Shown piece after piece: positions 8,321-18,233 of a stretch of 64,000 bases of DNA (positions within the stretch are counted from its first letter, which is position 1; each line of letters begins with the position of its first letter). The DNA is taken from NCBI RefSeq assembly GCF_023061285.1, contig NZ_JAKGAM010000017.1, positions 1 through 64,000 on the forward strand. Reading direction: 5' to 3'. A model generated the notes under the pieces. It made no database searches. It was not told where the DNA came from and saw nothing but the letters and a program-made list of their open reading frames with translations. A program made the position numbers and the translations under genes. Source of the stretch: Chromohalobacter nigrandesensis. Lineage in GTDB: Bacteria; Pseudomonadota; Gammaproteobacteria; Pseudomonadales; Halomonadaceae.

Positions 8321-10012
8321 CTATGCCGATGCTTGCGCCTCGGCCGCCAACGCCGACATCGTGCCTTGATGGCCCGCGCGATTGAGCGCGCTCAACACGG
8401 CCTTGAGCGAGGCACTGACGGTGTCGCCGTCCTCGGCCATGCCGCTGATGCGCTGCCCTGCCACATTGAGTTGCACGAAGGCGATCGCCACAGCGTCGCT
8501 GCCCTCACCCAGCGCGTGCTCGCTGTAATCGACGACGCTCACCGATTGTCCGGTATGGGCTTGCCAGGCAGTCATGAACGACGAAATGACACCGTTGCCC
8601 TGGCCACTCAAACGCACCGCCCGACCGGCATCGTCGAGTGATACCGTCAAGCCTTGGTCAGCGTCACGATCCAACCGGTATCCGGTCAACGAGAGCGGTT
8701 CATGCCGGGAGAAGGTCTCGGTCAGCACCTCGCGGATGCGCTGGCTGGATAATTCGCCACTCACCGTCTCGCTCACTGCCTGCACCGCCGGGGCCAGCTC
8801 CAGCGCCATCCAGCGCGGCAGACTGATGCCGTAATCGCGCTCGAGCAGGAACGTCATGCCGCCCTTGCCGGACTGGCTATTGACGCGAATGACCGCCTGG
8901 TAATCGCGCCCGATATCGCGCGGGTCGATCGGCAGGTACGCCACCTGCCACGGTTCGTCCGCCTGCTGCTTTCTGAGCGACTTGCGGATGGCGTCCTGGT
9001 GACTGCCGGAAAACGCGGTGTAGACCATCTCCCCCACCCAGGGATGACGCGGATGCATGGGAATACCGGTGCATTCCTGCACCACCTCGATGATCTCGTC
9101 GGGGCGTGACAGGTCGAGTTCGGGATCGATGCCCTGGCTGTACAGATTCATCGCCAAAGTGACGATGTCCATGTTGCCGGTGCGCTCGCCATTGCCCAGC
9201 AACGTGCCTTCGACACGCTCGGCGCCGGCCAGCAGGGCAAGTTCGGCGGACGCCACCGCACCGCCACGATCATTATGCGTATGCACCGAGATGATCACAC
9301 TGTCGCGGCGGCTGATATGCTGGCAGAAATACTCGATCTGATCGGCATGGTGATGTGGCCCGCCCACCTCGACTGTGGTGGGCAGGTTGAGAATGCATTT
9401 CGCCTCCGGCGTCGGCTGCCAGACGTCCATCACCGCTTCGCAGATCGCCAATGAGAAGTCGATCTCGGTGCTGGAAAAGCTCTCGGGGGTGTATTCGAAG
9501 CGCCACTCGACCTCGGGGTAGCGCGCGGCGTGCGCCTTGACCCAGCTCGCCCCCTGCACGGCGATATCGACGATTCCCTGACGATCCATCTCGAAAACGC
9601 GTTCGCGCTGCACGGTCGAGGTGGAATTATACAGATGCACGATGGCGCGCTTGGCACCCACCAACGACGCGAAGGTCCGCTCGATCAGATGCTCGCGGCA
9701 CTGCACCAGCACCGCGATGGTCACATCGTCGGGAATCTGGTCTTCCTCGATCAACCAGCGCACGAAATCGTAATCCGGTTGACTGGCCGACGGAAAGCCG
9801 ACCATGACTTCCTTGATGCCGACCTTGATGATCTGCTGCCACAGCCGCTGTTTCTGTGCGACGCTCATCGGCTCGAGTAGCGCCTGGTTGCCGTCGCGGA
9901 GATCCTCGCTGACCCAGGTCGGTGCCGTCACCAGGTCGCGATCCGGCCACTGACGGTCGAAGGCGGGCACGCGCGGCGCCGGGCGATACTTGCGATGGTC
10001 GAAGCAACTCAT
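8321..10012 (-). CDS. leuA: 2-isopropylmalate synthase (first copy)
   Basis: 563-aa enzyme for the first committed step of leucine synthesis: acetyl-CoA plus 2-oxoisovalerate to 2-isopropylmalate. The catalytic TIM barrel starts with SEDLRDGNQALLEPM (the RDGNQ motif) and contains VHTHNDRGGA (metal-binding HxH) and LGNGERTGN. The C-terminal ~130 residues are the leucine-sensing allosteric domain. Length fits the long (~560 aa) class. A second leuA of the same class is in this window at 35580-37295; the two are clearly diverged, so they are paralogues, not a recent duplication. It is divergent from an Lrp-type regulator with a 158-base gap, suggesting that regulator controls it. Confidence 0.92.
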   Translation of the reverse strand: MSCFDHRKYRPAPRVPAFDRQWPDRDLVTAPTWVSEDLRDGNQALLEPMSVAQKQRLWQQIIKVGIKEVMVGFPSASQPDYDFVRWLIEEDQIPDDVTIAVLVQCREHLIERTFASLVGAKRAIVHLYNSTSTVQRERVFEMDRQGIVDIAVQGASWVKAHAARYPEVEWRFEYTPESFSSTEIDFSLAICEAVMDVWQPTPEAKCILNLPTTVEVGGPHHHADQIEYFCQHISRRDSVIISVHTHNDRGGAVASAELALLAGAERVEGTLLGNGERTGNMDIVTLAMNLYSQGIDPELDLSRPDEIIEVVQECTGIPMHPRHPWVGEMVYTAFSGSHQDAIRKSLRKQQADEPWQVAYLPIDPRDIGRDYQAVIRVNSQSGKGGMTFLLERDYGISLPRWMALELAPAVQAVSETVSGELSSQRIREVLTETFSRHEPLSLTGYRLDRDADQGLTVSLDDAGRAVRLSGQGNGVISSFMTAWQAHTGQSVSVVDYSEHALGEGSDAVAIAFVQLNVAGQRISGMAEDGDTVSASLKAVLSALNRAGHQGTMSALAAEAQASA

Positions 10013-10170
10013 GACAACGGTCCTGTGAAAATGAATGAACGAACGAGCCGACTGCGTGTGGCAATGATCACAGTCTACGCTGCCTTACCCCGCAGACGAT
10101 TGCTAAATCGTCCTCGACGAGGTCTTTTTTTGGCATATAATTCCAATATCATTCTCATAAGAGACTAATA

Positions 10171-10680
10171 ATGCCAAAAGATAGCACGCCAGCCGACGTA
10201 GTGACGCTCGACCGCTACGACCGTCAGATACTCGAGATCCTCCAGCACCATGGGCGTATCAACAATCAGGAGCTGGCCGAACGTATCGGCCTGTCGCCCT
10301 CGCCCTGCCTGCGACGTGTGCGAGCCCTGGAAGACAGCGGCCTGATCACCGGCTATCGCGCTCTGGTGGATGCCAAACGGCTGGGGCATAGCCTCACGGC
10401 GCTCTTGCATATCTCCATGGACCGGCACACACCCGAACGCTTCGCCAACTTCGAGGCCAAGGTCGCAGCGCTGCCCCAAGTGCAGGAATGCCTGCTGATC
10501 ACCGGCCAGGAGGCCGACTATCAGCTCAAGGTAGTGGTCCACGACATGGATGACTACCAGAACCTGCTGCTCAATCAGATCACACGTATCGAAGGCGTTA
10601 CCGGCGCGCATTCCAGTTTCGTCCTGCGCCGAGTTCTCGAGCACCGCCCAGTCCCGTCGCATCCGGACACACCATACTGA
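10171..10680 (+). CDS. Lrp/AsnC-family transcription regulator
   Basis: 169-aa DNA-binding protein. Residues ~13-60 form the winged helix-turn-helix (LDRYDRQILEILQHHGRINNQELAERIGLSPSPCLRRVRALEDSGLITGY region), and the C-terminal half is the RAM/ACT-like ligand domain (LLITGQEADYQLKVVVHDMDDYQNLL). Such proteins sense amino acids, often leucine. The gene is divergent from leuA; the AT-rich stretch 10130-10170 just before it (GGCATATAATTCC) likely holds its promoter. An effect of leucine on the neighbouring leuA is inference. Confidence 0.9.
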   Translation: MPKDSTPADVVTLDRYDRQILEILQHHGRINNQELAERIGLSPSPCLRRVRALEDSGLITGYRALVDAKRLGHSLTALLHISMDRHTPERFANFEAKVAALPQVQECLLITGQEADYQLKVVVHDMDDYQNLLLNQITRIEGVTGAHSSFVLRRVLEHRPVPSHPDTPY

Positions 10681-10775
10681 CACCGCGTATTAGACGCTGG
10701 TGCAATGGCCGCTGACTCGAAAGGCTGTTACGTTTTTTGTATGCAATAGTCATCTAATGAAAAAGGACATGAGCC

Positions 10776-11546
10776 ATGCAACTGCCCCACAACCCCTTCA
10801 AAGCGTCACTGACCGGCGATACCCGCTATGGCTGCTGGGCCGGTTTCGCCACTGGCTATGCCACGGAGATTCTCGCGACCACGGGGTTCGATTGGCTATT
10901 GATCGACGGCGAACATGCGCCCAATAACGTACCCACGATTCTCACTCAGTTGCAGGCTGTTGCCGGCTATTCTTGCGCCCCGGTCGTACGCACCGTCAAC
11001 CATGACCCAGCCCTGATCAAGCAACTGCTCGACATCGGCACCCAGACGCTGATGATCCCCATGATCGACACCGCCGAACAGGCAGCCCAGTTGGTCGCCG
11101 CCACACGTTACCCGCCGCAGGGATGTCGCGGCGTTGGCGGTGGCCTGACACGCGCCACGCGCTGGGGCGAGGTGGAAGACTACATGACGACGGCCCATGA
11201 AGAGCTATGCCTGATCGTGCAGGTGGAGTCTCGCAGCGGGGTCGACAACGCCGAGGCTATCGCCGCTACTCCAGGCATCGACGCCGTTTTCGTCGGGCCT
11301 TTCGACCTATCCACCGACAGCGGACATATCGGCAATCCCAACCATCCTGAGGTCCAGGCGATGATTCGGCATACTTTGGACGCCACCCACGCCGCCGGCA
11401 AAGCGGCCGGCATTCTGGCCCCCGTCGAGGCGGATGCCAGACGCTATGCCGACTGGGGGTTCGATTTCATCGCCGTGGGCATCGATATCAGCCTATTGCG
11501 ACAGGCTGCCAAGGAGACCGTGTCGCGCTACAAGGGTGAGGAATAG
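10776..11546 (+). CDS. HpcH/HpaI-family aldolase
   Basis: 256-aa class II pyruvate-dependent aldolase. Conserved blocks: FDWLLIDGEHAPN, MIPMIDTAEQAAQLVAATRYPPQGCRGVGGG, and IVQVESRSGVDN with the metal-binding Glu, then VFVGPFDLS with the Asp. Known members cleave 4-hydroxy-2-oxoheptanedioate (HpaI) or 2-dehydro-3-deoxyglucarate (GarL); the substrate here is not fixed by context because no aromatic or glucarate pathway gene is nearby. AAAGGA is eight bases before the ATG. It follows the Lrp gene by 95 bases on the same strand. Confidence 0.88.
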   Translation: MQLPHNPFKASLTGDTRYGCWAGFATGYATEILATTGFDWLLIDGEHAPNNVPTILTQLQAVAGYSCAPVVRTVNHDPALIKQLLDIGTQTLMIPMIDTAEQAAQLVAATRYPPQGCRGVGGGLTRATRWGEVEDYMTTAHEELCLIVQVESRSGVDNAEAIAATPGIDAVFVGPFDLSTDSGHIGNPNHPEVQAMIRHTLDATHAAGKAAGILAPVEADARRYADWGFDFIAVGIDISLLRQAAKETVSRYKGEE

Positions 11547-11576
11547 GCCACTACGGTGTGAGTGCTCGACAATGAA

Positions 11577-11605
11577 AATGCCGCGACGCTAGGCGCCACG
11601 GCATT
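11577..11605. terminator. Terminator between aldolase and yjfB-like gene
   Basis: AATGCCG/CGGCATT 7-bp stem enclosing a 15-base loop, preceded by GAAA and followed by CTTG, in the gap between convergent genes. Confidence 0.5.
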
Positions 11606-11626
11606 CTTGACCAGCCTATCCTAGGC

Positions 11627-11830
11627 TCAGGCGTAGGTATTGACCTGCGTACCCACGGTGCCGGTCGTTGCCAGAGACTGCTGGGGGGAAACCGCTTCCA
11701 TCAGTTGCGACGCATGCGACGCCTGATTGTTGAGCGACTCCTTGAGCAGGCCCATCTGCGACTGCTGATCGGCGTTATGCTGTTGCAACGCCATCGCAGT
11801 TCCCACGGCTGCGTTCACGGATGAATCCAT
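11627..11830 (-). CDS. YjfB-family putative motility protein
   Basis: 67-aa small protein. It has the layout of the YjfB family: N-terminal helix with AAVGTAMALQQ, a central amphipathic helix (QMGLLKESLNNQASHASQLMEAV), and a C-terminus closing VGTQVNTYA, where relatives usually end in a similar VDxxA/TYA tail. The Bacillus member is expressed with motility genes, hence the family name; the mechanism is unknown. A strong GGGAGGAG lies five bases before the ATG. No flagellar genes are adjacent. Confidence 0.75.
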   Translation of the reverse strand: MDSSVNAAVGTAMALQQHNADQQSQMGLLKESLNNQASHASQLMEAVSPQQSLATTGTVGTQVNTYA

Positions 11831-12080
11831 GAAGCTCCTCCCTTCAAGTGAATGAATGCGCTTTACGCCCTCTAGTTATCGGCTAGGACGCAACAAACTT
11901 TCATCGCCCACGACCGATAGCCAACACATGACACTTGCAGCATGCAAGAAGAAAAGCATAAAGGCCACCCCATCCTAAGGCGCCCCTGCCATCCTGGCGC
12001 CTTGCCGCATAGAATGGCATGCGCCCGACGGCATATGGGGCGAGACGCTCACATAAGCACGCTCACAAAAAGGATGTGAC

Positions 12081-12374
12081 ATGCAGATCGACAGATTCTT
12101 CCACTGGCTCGGCGAGTTCCTCGGCGACGCCTTGCGCGCCATCATCGACGCCCTCTCCACGCTATTCGCAGGGTTGTGGGTAGCGATCGACCGCTTCTTC
12201 GACGGCCTCGCCCGTTCGCTGGGCGTCAATCCCTCGCTCATCAATCTGGTGGTGCTGGTCATCGGCGTATGGATGCTTTACCGAGGAATTCGCGCACTTC
12301 TCCGGCGTGGCTTCGTCGGCGGTCTCGTATGGCTGTTTCTCGGCTTGCTGGTGCTCGGCTGGCTCATTCGCTGA
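12081..12374 (+). CDS. Small membrane protein of unknown function
   Basis: 97-aa protein. The first ~55 residues are two amphipathic helices rich in Phe and Trp (FFHWLGEFLGDALRAIIDAL and a second similar stretch), followed by two short hydrophobic helices (INLVVLVIGVWMLY and GGLVWLFLGLLVLGWLI). I do not recognise a family. AAAGGATGTGAC precedes the ATG. It is followed by a strong terminator shared with convergent pepN. The 250 bases upstream (11831-12080) show no other gene. Confidence 0.7.
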   Translation: MQIDRFFHWLGEFLGDALRAIIDALSTLFAGLWVAIDRFFDGLARSLGVNPSLINLVVLVIGVWMLYRGIRALLRRGFVGGLVWLFLGLLVLGWLIR

Positions 12375-12415
12375 AGCGCCTTATTGCAACGGCCAACACG
12401 ATACCCACCCACGCA

Positions 12416-12445
12416 AAAACGCCGCTGCCAAGGCAGCGGCGTTTT
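12416..12445. terminator. Bidirectional terminator
   Basis: 14-bp perfect inverted repeat AAAACGCCGCTGCC/GGCAGCGGCGTTTT with only two bases between arms, flanked by A and T runs, placed between the small membrane protein gene and pepN, which converge. Confidence 0.85.
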
Positions 12446-12487
12446 GCCGTCACTTTTTCATGCAACGTCTTCATGCAACGTCGGCTA

Positions 12488-15127
12488 TCAGGCGTCGGCC
12501 AGCGCCCGTTCGACCATTTCGAAGACGTTGGGCGAGAGTTCCTCGGCACGAATGCGCTCGAGCTCGGCCTTCATCAGCGCCTGACGCTGCTCGTCGAAAC
12601 GCTGCCAACGCGTTAGCGGCGTGATTATGCGCGCGGCGATCTCGGGATTGAGGCTATTGAGCTCGATCACCACATCGGCCAGTAGGCGATAGCCCTCGCC
12701 GTCGAGGCGGTGGAAGTTGACGCGGTTCAGCGCCGCGAAGGCACCGATCAGCGCGCGCACCTTGTTGGGATTCTTGAGCGAGAACAGCGGATGCGCCATC
12801 AGGTATTTGACGCGTTCCAGCACATCCTCCTGCGGGCGCGTGACCTGAATCGTGAACCACTGGTTCATCACCAGCGGATCGTGCGCCCACTTCTCGCCGA
12901 ACGCCTTGAGCGCCGGCTCGGCGATGTCGCTGCGCGAGCTGTGCACCAGCATCGTCAAGGCGGCACGCACATCGGTCATGTTGTGCTCGGCATCGACCTC
13001 CGCCTCGGCCAATGCCACGCCCTCGTCGTCCTCGATGCTCATCAGGTATTCGAGCGCCACATTCTTCACCCGGCGCCGCGCGATCTGATTCGGCTCCGGC
13101 GCATAGGGTTCGTCGCTCCGATGGGCTTCATGAATGGCCAGAAATTCGTCGCGCAAGGCCGTGGCGAGCGACTGCTTGACGAAGACCCGCGCGGCATGAA
13201 TGGCATCCACATCGACCATCGGCTGCTGCTCGGCGATATAAGCCTCGGAGGGAAGCGTCAACATCTCGGCCAACACCGCCTTGTCGTCGGTCTCGGTGGT
13301 CAAAAGGCGCCGATACGCGTCGATGACGCGGGTATCCATGACCTTTTCAACCCCATTGCGATGCGCCGCGATCAGATCGTCGAGAGCCAGCATGGTCAAC
13401 CGCTGCCCCGCGTCCCAACGGTTGAAGTCGTCCGCATCGTGGGTCAGCAGGAACGAGAGTTCCTCGCGCGAATACGGATAGCGCAGATAGACCGGCGCCG
13501 AGAAACCGCGCAGCAGCGATGGCGTCGGCGCTTCGTCGATGCCGGTGAAGACATAGGTCTGTTCGGTGTCGCGCAGATGCAGCACCGTTTCCTTGCCCAA
13601 CGACTCGCCGTCCAGCGTCAATGCCATGTCGTTGCCGGACTTGGTGCCCACCAGCCCCATGCGCACCGGAATATGCAGCGGCTGTTTTTCCGCCTGACCG
13701 GGGGTGGGCGGCGTGCGCTGGGAAAGCCGCAGGTGGTACTCGCACTTGGCGTAATCGTATTCGCCATGGGCGTCGATCTCCGGCGTACCCGCCTGCGAGT
13801 ACCAGCGCATGAACTGACTCAGGTCGAGCCCGGAGACTTCCGCCATGCAATCGACGAAATCCTCGATGGTCACCGCCTGGCCGTCGAAACGCGCGAAGTA
13901 CAGATCCGAGCCCTGGCGGAACGTCTCCCAACCGAGGAGATGACGCAGCATGCGCACGATCTCGGCACCCTTTTCGTAAATCGTCAGGGTGTAGAAGTTG
14001 GATATCTCGATGTAATGATCGGGGCGCACGGGATGCGCCGTCGGGCCGGCATCCTCGGCGAACTGCGCCGTACGAAAGAACGACACGTCCTCGATGCGCT
14101 TGACCGGCGCCGAATTGACGTCGGCGGAAAAGCTCTGATCGCGGAAGACGGTGAAGCCTTCCTTCAGCGAGAGCTGGAACCAATCGCGGCAGGTCACGCG
14201 GTTGCCCGACCAGTTATGGAAGTACTCGTGAGCGACGATACCCTCCACCCGCTGGAAGGCCGCGTCGGTAGCGGTTTGCGGATGCGTGAGCACCGCCGCC
14301 GAGTTGAAGATGTTGAGTCCCTTGTTCTCCATGGCGCCCATGTTGAAGTCGTTGACGGCGACGATCATGAAGCGGTCGAGATCGTATTCACGGCCGTAGG
14401 TCTCTTCATCCCAGCGCATGGCGCTCTTGAGTGAGGCCATGGCATGCGCGGTCTTGTCGAGATTCTCCGGCTCGACCCAAATCTGCAGCGTGACATCGCG
14501 ACCACTCATGGTCGTGAAGCGATCTTCGACGTTTTCCAGTTTCCCGGCCACCAGCGCGAACAGGTAACTCGGTTTGGGATGCGGGTCTTCCCAGGTCACG
14601 AAATGCCGACCCTCCGGGAGCTCACCGCTTTCCACCGGATTGCCGTTGGAGAGCAGCACCGGCGCATCGGTCTTGTCACCCACCACCGTAGTGGAAAAGG
14701 TCGCCATCACATCCGGGCGATCGGGATAGAAGGTGATACGGCGAAAGCCCTGCGGCTCGCACTGAGTGCAGAACATGCCGCTGGAAACATAAAGCCCCTC
14801 AAGGGCGGTGTTGGCGGAGGGATCGATCGACACCTCGGTATCCAGCAGAAAACGTTCCGGCACGCTGGCGATGGTCAGGCCTTCGTCATCGACCTCATAC
14901 TCGTCGGCTTCCAGCTCCTGACCATCCACAGCGATGCGCACCAGCGACAACTTGTCACCGGCGAAACGTAGCGGCAGTCCCGCTTCGCGCTCGGGATGGC
15001 GTTCGACATGCAGGCGCGCGGTCACGGTGGTTGCCGAGGGGGCCAGGTCGAATTTCAGCTCGGTGTGCGCCACCCGGTAGGCGGGCGGCAGGTAATCCTT
15101 GAGATGGGTCGCTTGCGGTTCGGACAT
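12488..15127 (-). CDS. pepN: Aminopeptidase N (M1 family)
   Basis: 879-aa zinc metallopeptidase that removes N-terminal residues from peptides in cytoplasmic protein turnover. The exopeptidase motif GAMENKG and the zinc motif HEYFHNW...E (HExxH with the downstream Glu in LKEG) are intact; the C-terminal ~400 residues are the helical ARM-like region usual in bacterial PepN. Length matches the ~870-aa family. AAGGAG is nine bases before the ATG at 15127; the ORF continues to 15211 without family-like sequence. Confidence 0.95.
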   Translation of the reverse strand: MSEPQATHLKDYLPPAYRVAHTELKFDLAPSATTVTARLHVERHPEREAGLPLRFAGDKLSLVRIAVDGQELEADEYEVDDEGLTIASVPERFLLDTEVSIDPSANTALEGLYVSSGMFCTQCEPQGFRRITFYPDRPDVMATFSTTVVGDKTDAPVLLSNGNPVESGELPEGRHFVTWEDPHPKPSYLFALVAGKLENVEDRFTTMSGRDVTLQIWVEPENLDKTAHAMASLKSAMRWDEETYGREYDLDRFMIVAVNDFNMGAMENKGLNIFNSAAVLTHPQTATDAAFQRVEGIVAHEYFHNWSGNRVTCRDWFQLSLKEGFTVFRDQSFSADVNSAPVKRIEDVSFFRTAQFAEDAGPTAHPVRPDHYIEISNFYTLTIYEKGAEIVRMLRHLLGWETFRQGSDLYFARFDGQAVTIEDFVDCMAEVSGLDLSQFMRWYSQAGTPEIDAHGEYDYAKCEYHLRLSQRTPPTPGQAEKQPLHIPVRMGLVGTKSGNDMALTLDGESLGKETVLHLRDTEQTYVFTGIDEAPTPSLLRGFSAPVYLRYPYSREELSFLLTHDADDFNRWDAGQRLTMLALDDLIAAHRNGVEKVMDTRVIDAYRRLLTTETDDKAVLAEMLTLPSEAYIAEQQPMVDVDAIHAARVFVKQSLATALRDEFLAIHEAHRSDEPYAPEPNQIARRRVKNVALEYLMSIEDDEGVALAEAEVDAEHNMTDVRAALTMLVHSSRSDIAEPALKAFGEKWAHDPLVMNQWFTIQVTRPQEDVLERVKYLMAHPLFSLKNPNKVRALIGAFAALNRVNFHRLDGEGYRLLADVVIELNSLNPEIAARIITPLTRWQRFDEQRQALMKAELERIRAEELSPNVFEMVERALADA

Positions 15128-15283
15128 CGATCGACGCTCCTTGAGATCGGGGCAGGCACTCGCCCCCAAGACATCGTCTCGCGCATAAAACGCGAGGCAC
15201 ATGCCGAGCATTGTACGGCGTCCGGTGGAGTCGGCTCAAAAGTGCGGGCAACGCCGCGCCTTTATCACACCTCTATCGCACGC

Positions 15284-15718
15284 TCAGCGAGACTCCTGGC
15301 GCTGGCTGGAGGAAGATTCTTCGAAGGAGGACAGCACCGGGCAACGCCCCAGCGACGGCGTCGGGCGGGTCAAAATCCACACCGCGATGCCCGCCAGGCC
15401 AATGATCAACGCCACACGCAGCGCTAGGGGGTCGACGGTGAAGGCGATCACGCCCATCGATACCATCAGCATGACGCACGCCATCCATTTGGCGTGCCGG
15501 GGGATGGCGCGTTCGCGCTCCCAGGCGAGAATGGAAGGGCCGAAGCGCGGATGTCGACGAATCCAATTGGCGAAACGCGGCGAGCTTTTCGAAGCTGCCC
15601 ATACCGCCACCAGCATGAAACACGTCGTAGGCATGATCGGCAGAAACAAGCCGATCACGCCCAGAGAGAAGCTGACGCCAGCCAAGCAGATGAACAATAG
15701 CTTGCGTATATCGTACAT
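15284..15718 (-). CDS. DUF454 (YbaN-like) membrane protein
   Basis: 144-aa inner-membrane protein with three or four hydrophobic segments. The family signature is clear: LGVIGLFLPIMPTTCFMLVAVWAASKSSPRF followed by a WERERAIPRHAKW loop. Function unknown; the E. coli relative is YbaN. I start at the ATG at 15718 because AAGGTGG lies upstream; a GTG at 15763 would add 15 residues. The C-terminal ~25 residues are polar. The 246-base stretch 15719-15964 upstream shows no gene. Confidence 0.8.
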   Translation of the reverse strand: MYDIRKLLFICLAGVSFSLGVIGLFLPIMPTTCFMLVAVWAASKSSPRFANWIRRHPRFGPSILAWERERAIPRHAKWMACVMLMVSMGVIAFTVDPLALRVALIIGLAGIAVWILTRPTPSLGRCPVLSSFEESSSSQRQESR

Positions 15719-15964
15719 GCGCCGCGCCACCTTGCCGTGATAGAGGGAAACGCCGGGCTTCACGCGAGATCGCTGGCAGGCATGGCGAAGCCCGACGTCA
15801 CCTCATTCATTGAAGCCCGAATAACGCATCCAGGAGAAATCGTCCCTTGCTATCGAGGCGATTACCGCCAGAGGTTGGACACGTGCATTCATTCTAGCGC
15901 AAAGCAAGGGGCCAAGACCAAGGCGGCTACATTGAGAGCCTCCCATTACACGCTCCATGTAGCA

Positions 15965-17530
15965 TCATCCCGAGGTCATATGGGCCTGACGGACCGGCAC
16001 ATCCTGCATGTCGGACATCGTGGTCGACGGTACACGCAGCATGCGACGCAAGACCTTGCCCACCGGCGACTTGGGCAGTTCCTCAATGAAACGATAGCCG
16101 CGCGGACACTTAAAACGCGTCAGCCCGGCATCCAGGCAATAACGCCCGAGCTCCCGCTCATCGACGGCGCTGCGTGCCTTGATGAACGCCGTCACCACTT
16201 GACCCCACTTGTCGTCGGGTAGCCCCACCACCGCGACTTCCTCGACCTGCGGATGCAACGACAGCACATTCTCGATTTCCAGCGGGCTGATGTTTTCGCC
16301 ACCGGAGTTGATAAGGTCGTCGACGCGCCCTGTGACGAACAAATCCCCATCGTCGTCGAAATACCCGGTATCCCCGGTGAAGTACCAGCCGTCTCTAAGG
16401 GCTTTGCTATCGGCCTCGGGATACTGCCAGTAGCCCTCGAAGGCCTCATCTCCGTTCATATCGGCGATAACTTCGCCTTCCGCGCCCGGCGGCACGCACA
16501 TCGCCGGCGACGTGGCCCCCACCCTGACCACCCGCAATCGCTGGTTGAGCGCCGCGCGTCCCGATGAACCAGGCTTATGATTGGCATGCTGGTCGACGGT
16601 CAATGCATAGAGTTCCGAGCAACCATACTGGTTGACGAACAGACTCGGCTGGAAGGCCGCCTCGACGCGCGCGATCAAGCCCGCGCTCATGGGTGCGCCA
16701 GCAAAGCCTATCTTATCGATACTGGCTACCCGATGCGGGGCGAATCCCGGCGCTTCGAGCAGCATATGATAGAGCGTCGGCACCAGATTGAGGCTGGTGA
16801 CTCTCTCTCGCTCGATGGCGTCGAGCGTCGCCTCCGGTTCAAACTTGGGAATGCACACGAAGCGCCCGTCGACCATCGCCATTGCCTGCAACGCGCGCAC
16901 GCCCGTGGCGTGATAAAGCGGCATCACGCCCAGCATGGTTTCATCATGACGATACAGATTCTGGGCCACGTACGCGGCCGTCGCGGCGCGTTCGGCACGA
17001 TGCCGACGCGGCACACCCTTGGGTCTGCCGGTGGTCCCCGAGGTGTAGAGCATCATCGAGTAATCGTCGGGCGTCGCCATCAGCAACGTCTCGCCGGTCG
17101 ATCCGAGCAGCGAATCGAAGGCAATCGCCCCCAGGGGCGTTACCTCGCCGACCACGATCCGCGGTATGCGATACACCTCGGCGCACGCCTGCGCCGCCTC
17201 GGCGATCGCATCGTCATAGGCGATGGCCCCGGCGCCCGAGTTCTTCAGGTAGTAGCGAATATCCAGAGTCGTCGAACGCCAGTTCACCGGCGTGACGATG
17301 ATCCCCGCGAACTGGCAGGCCCAGTACAGAGTCGCCATCTGCCAACGATTGTGCATGGCCACCAGCAGGCGGTCGCCCTTGTCGAGTCCCAGCCGCCGGA
17401 GGTGGCGCGCCACGCTCTGAATGTCCGCATACCACTGTGCGTAGGTCTTGTGCATCTCGCTATCGCTGATGGCAACGGCGTGCGGACGCCGCTCGACCGT
17501 GGCAAGAAAGCCGCGTCCCAGATCAAACAT
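15965..17530 (-). CDS. Acyl-CoA synthetase / AMP-dependent ligase
   Basis: 521-aa enzyme of the ANL superfamily that activates a carboxylic acid with ATP to an acyl-adenylate and then the CoA thioester. The P-loop LYTSGTTGRPKGVP, the hinge and ATP-binding DTGYFDDDGDLFVTGRVDDLI, and the C-terminal catalytic lysine in PKSPVGKVLRR are all present. Substrate (fatty or aromatic acid) cannot be read from sequence; the closest shape is the 4-chlorobenzoate/long-chain branch. Start at 17530 with AGGAGA before it. It is a lone gene between ybaN-like and yajQ genes. Confidence 0.88.
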   Translation of the reverse strand: MFDLGRGFLATVERRPHAVAISDSEMHKTYAQWYADIQSVARHLRRLGLDKGDRLLVAMHNRWQMATLYWACQFAGIIVTPVNWRSTTLDIRYYLKNSGAGAIAYDDAIAEAAQACAEVYRIPRIVVGEVTPLGAIAFDSLLGSTGETLLMATPDDYSMMLYTSGTTGRPKGVPRRHRAERAATAAYVAQNLYRHDETMLGVMPLYHATGVRALQAMAMVDGRFVCIPKFEPEATLDAIERERVTSLNLVPTLYHMLLEAPGFAPHRVASIDKIGFAGAPMSAGLIARVEAAFQPSLFVNQYGCSELYALTVDQHANHKPGSSGRAALNQRLRVVRVGATSPAMCVPPGAEGEVIADMNGDEAFEGYWQYPEADSKALRDGWYFTGDTGYFDDDGDLFVTGRVDDLINSGGENISPLEIENVLSLHPQVEEVAVVGLPDDKWGQVVTAFIKARSAVDERELGRYCLDAGLTRFKCPRGYRFIEELPKSPVGKVLRRMLRVPSTTMSDMQDVPVRQAHMTSG

Positions 17531-17663
17531 CTTCGTTCTCCTGTCGCTGGTTTTATTGTGTTGCTGCGGTTGTTTTAGCGACAGGATCGAGCGCGCAGGC
17601 GTGGGTGGCAACGCTAGCCGACCACAAGGATGATGCGTATCAAGGGAGTGGGACGAATTCCCT

Positions 17664-18149
17664 TCAATCGCGGAAATTCGTGTACTGCAGGGCCAGCTCG
17701 GGGCCACCCTCGCTCTTCAACAAGGCGATCGCCTGCTGCAGCTCGTCACGCTTCTTGCTGGTGACGCGCACCTTGTCGCCCTGGATCTGCGCCTGCACCT
17801 TGAGCTTGGCGTCCTTCAAGCGCTTGACGATATCCTTGCATTCCGGCTGCTCGAGGCCCTGCTTGAGCACGACCTCCTGGTGGGCGCGCACGCCACTAGT
17901 GACGGGGTCCTTGATCTCCATGCAGCGGGCATCGATACCCCGGGCGATGAGCTTGTTACGCAGCACGTCGAGCATCTGCTTGAGCTGGAAATCCACCTCG
18001 GCTTCGAGGGTCACCGTCTCGCCTTCCAGGGTAAAGCTCGCGGTCACGCCGCGAAAATCGAATCGGGTCTGAATCTCGCGATTGGCTTGATCGACGGCGT
18101 TGCTGGCCTCGTGCTTATCGAACTCGGAAACGATATCGAAAGATGGCAT
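17664..18149 (-). CDS. yajQ: YajQ-family nucleotide-binding protein
   Basis: 161-aa cytoplasmic protein of the UPF0234/YajQ family: MPSFDIVSEFDKHEASNAVDQANREI at the start, then two ferredoxin-like domains, ending LQYTNFRD as in relatives. Xanthomonas and Pseudomonas members bind cyclic di-GMP and modulate transcription regulators; E. coli YajQ binds other nucleotides or RNA. GAGGAA is eight bases before the ATG at 18149, better than the ATG two codons earlier. Confidence 0.92.
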   Translation of the reverse strand: MPSFDIVSEFDKHEASNAVDQANREIQTRFDFRGVTASFTLEGETVTLEAEVDFQLKQMLDVLRNKLIARGIDARCMEIKDPVTSGVRAHQEVVLKQGLEQPECKDIVKRLKDAKLKVQAQIQGDKVRVTSKKRDELQQAIALLKSEGGPELALQYTNFRD

Positions 18150-18233
18150 GGTCACTTCCTCGCTGGGCTAAGATCGGGCGCGATTCTAGCATGCTCACGA
18201 CACTCACCGTCCCGGCTTTCCCCTTCGCCCGGC

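Noticed and set aside
12710-14434. 574-codon open frame opposite pepN
   Set aside because: Shadow of the GC-rich pepN gene; no family features.
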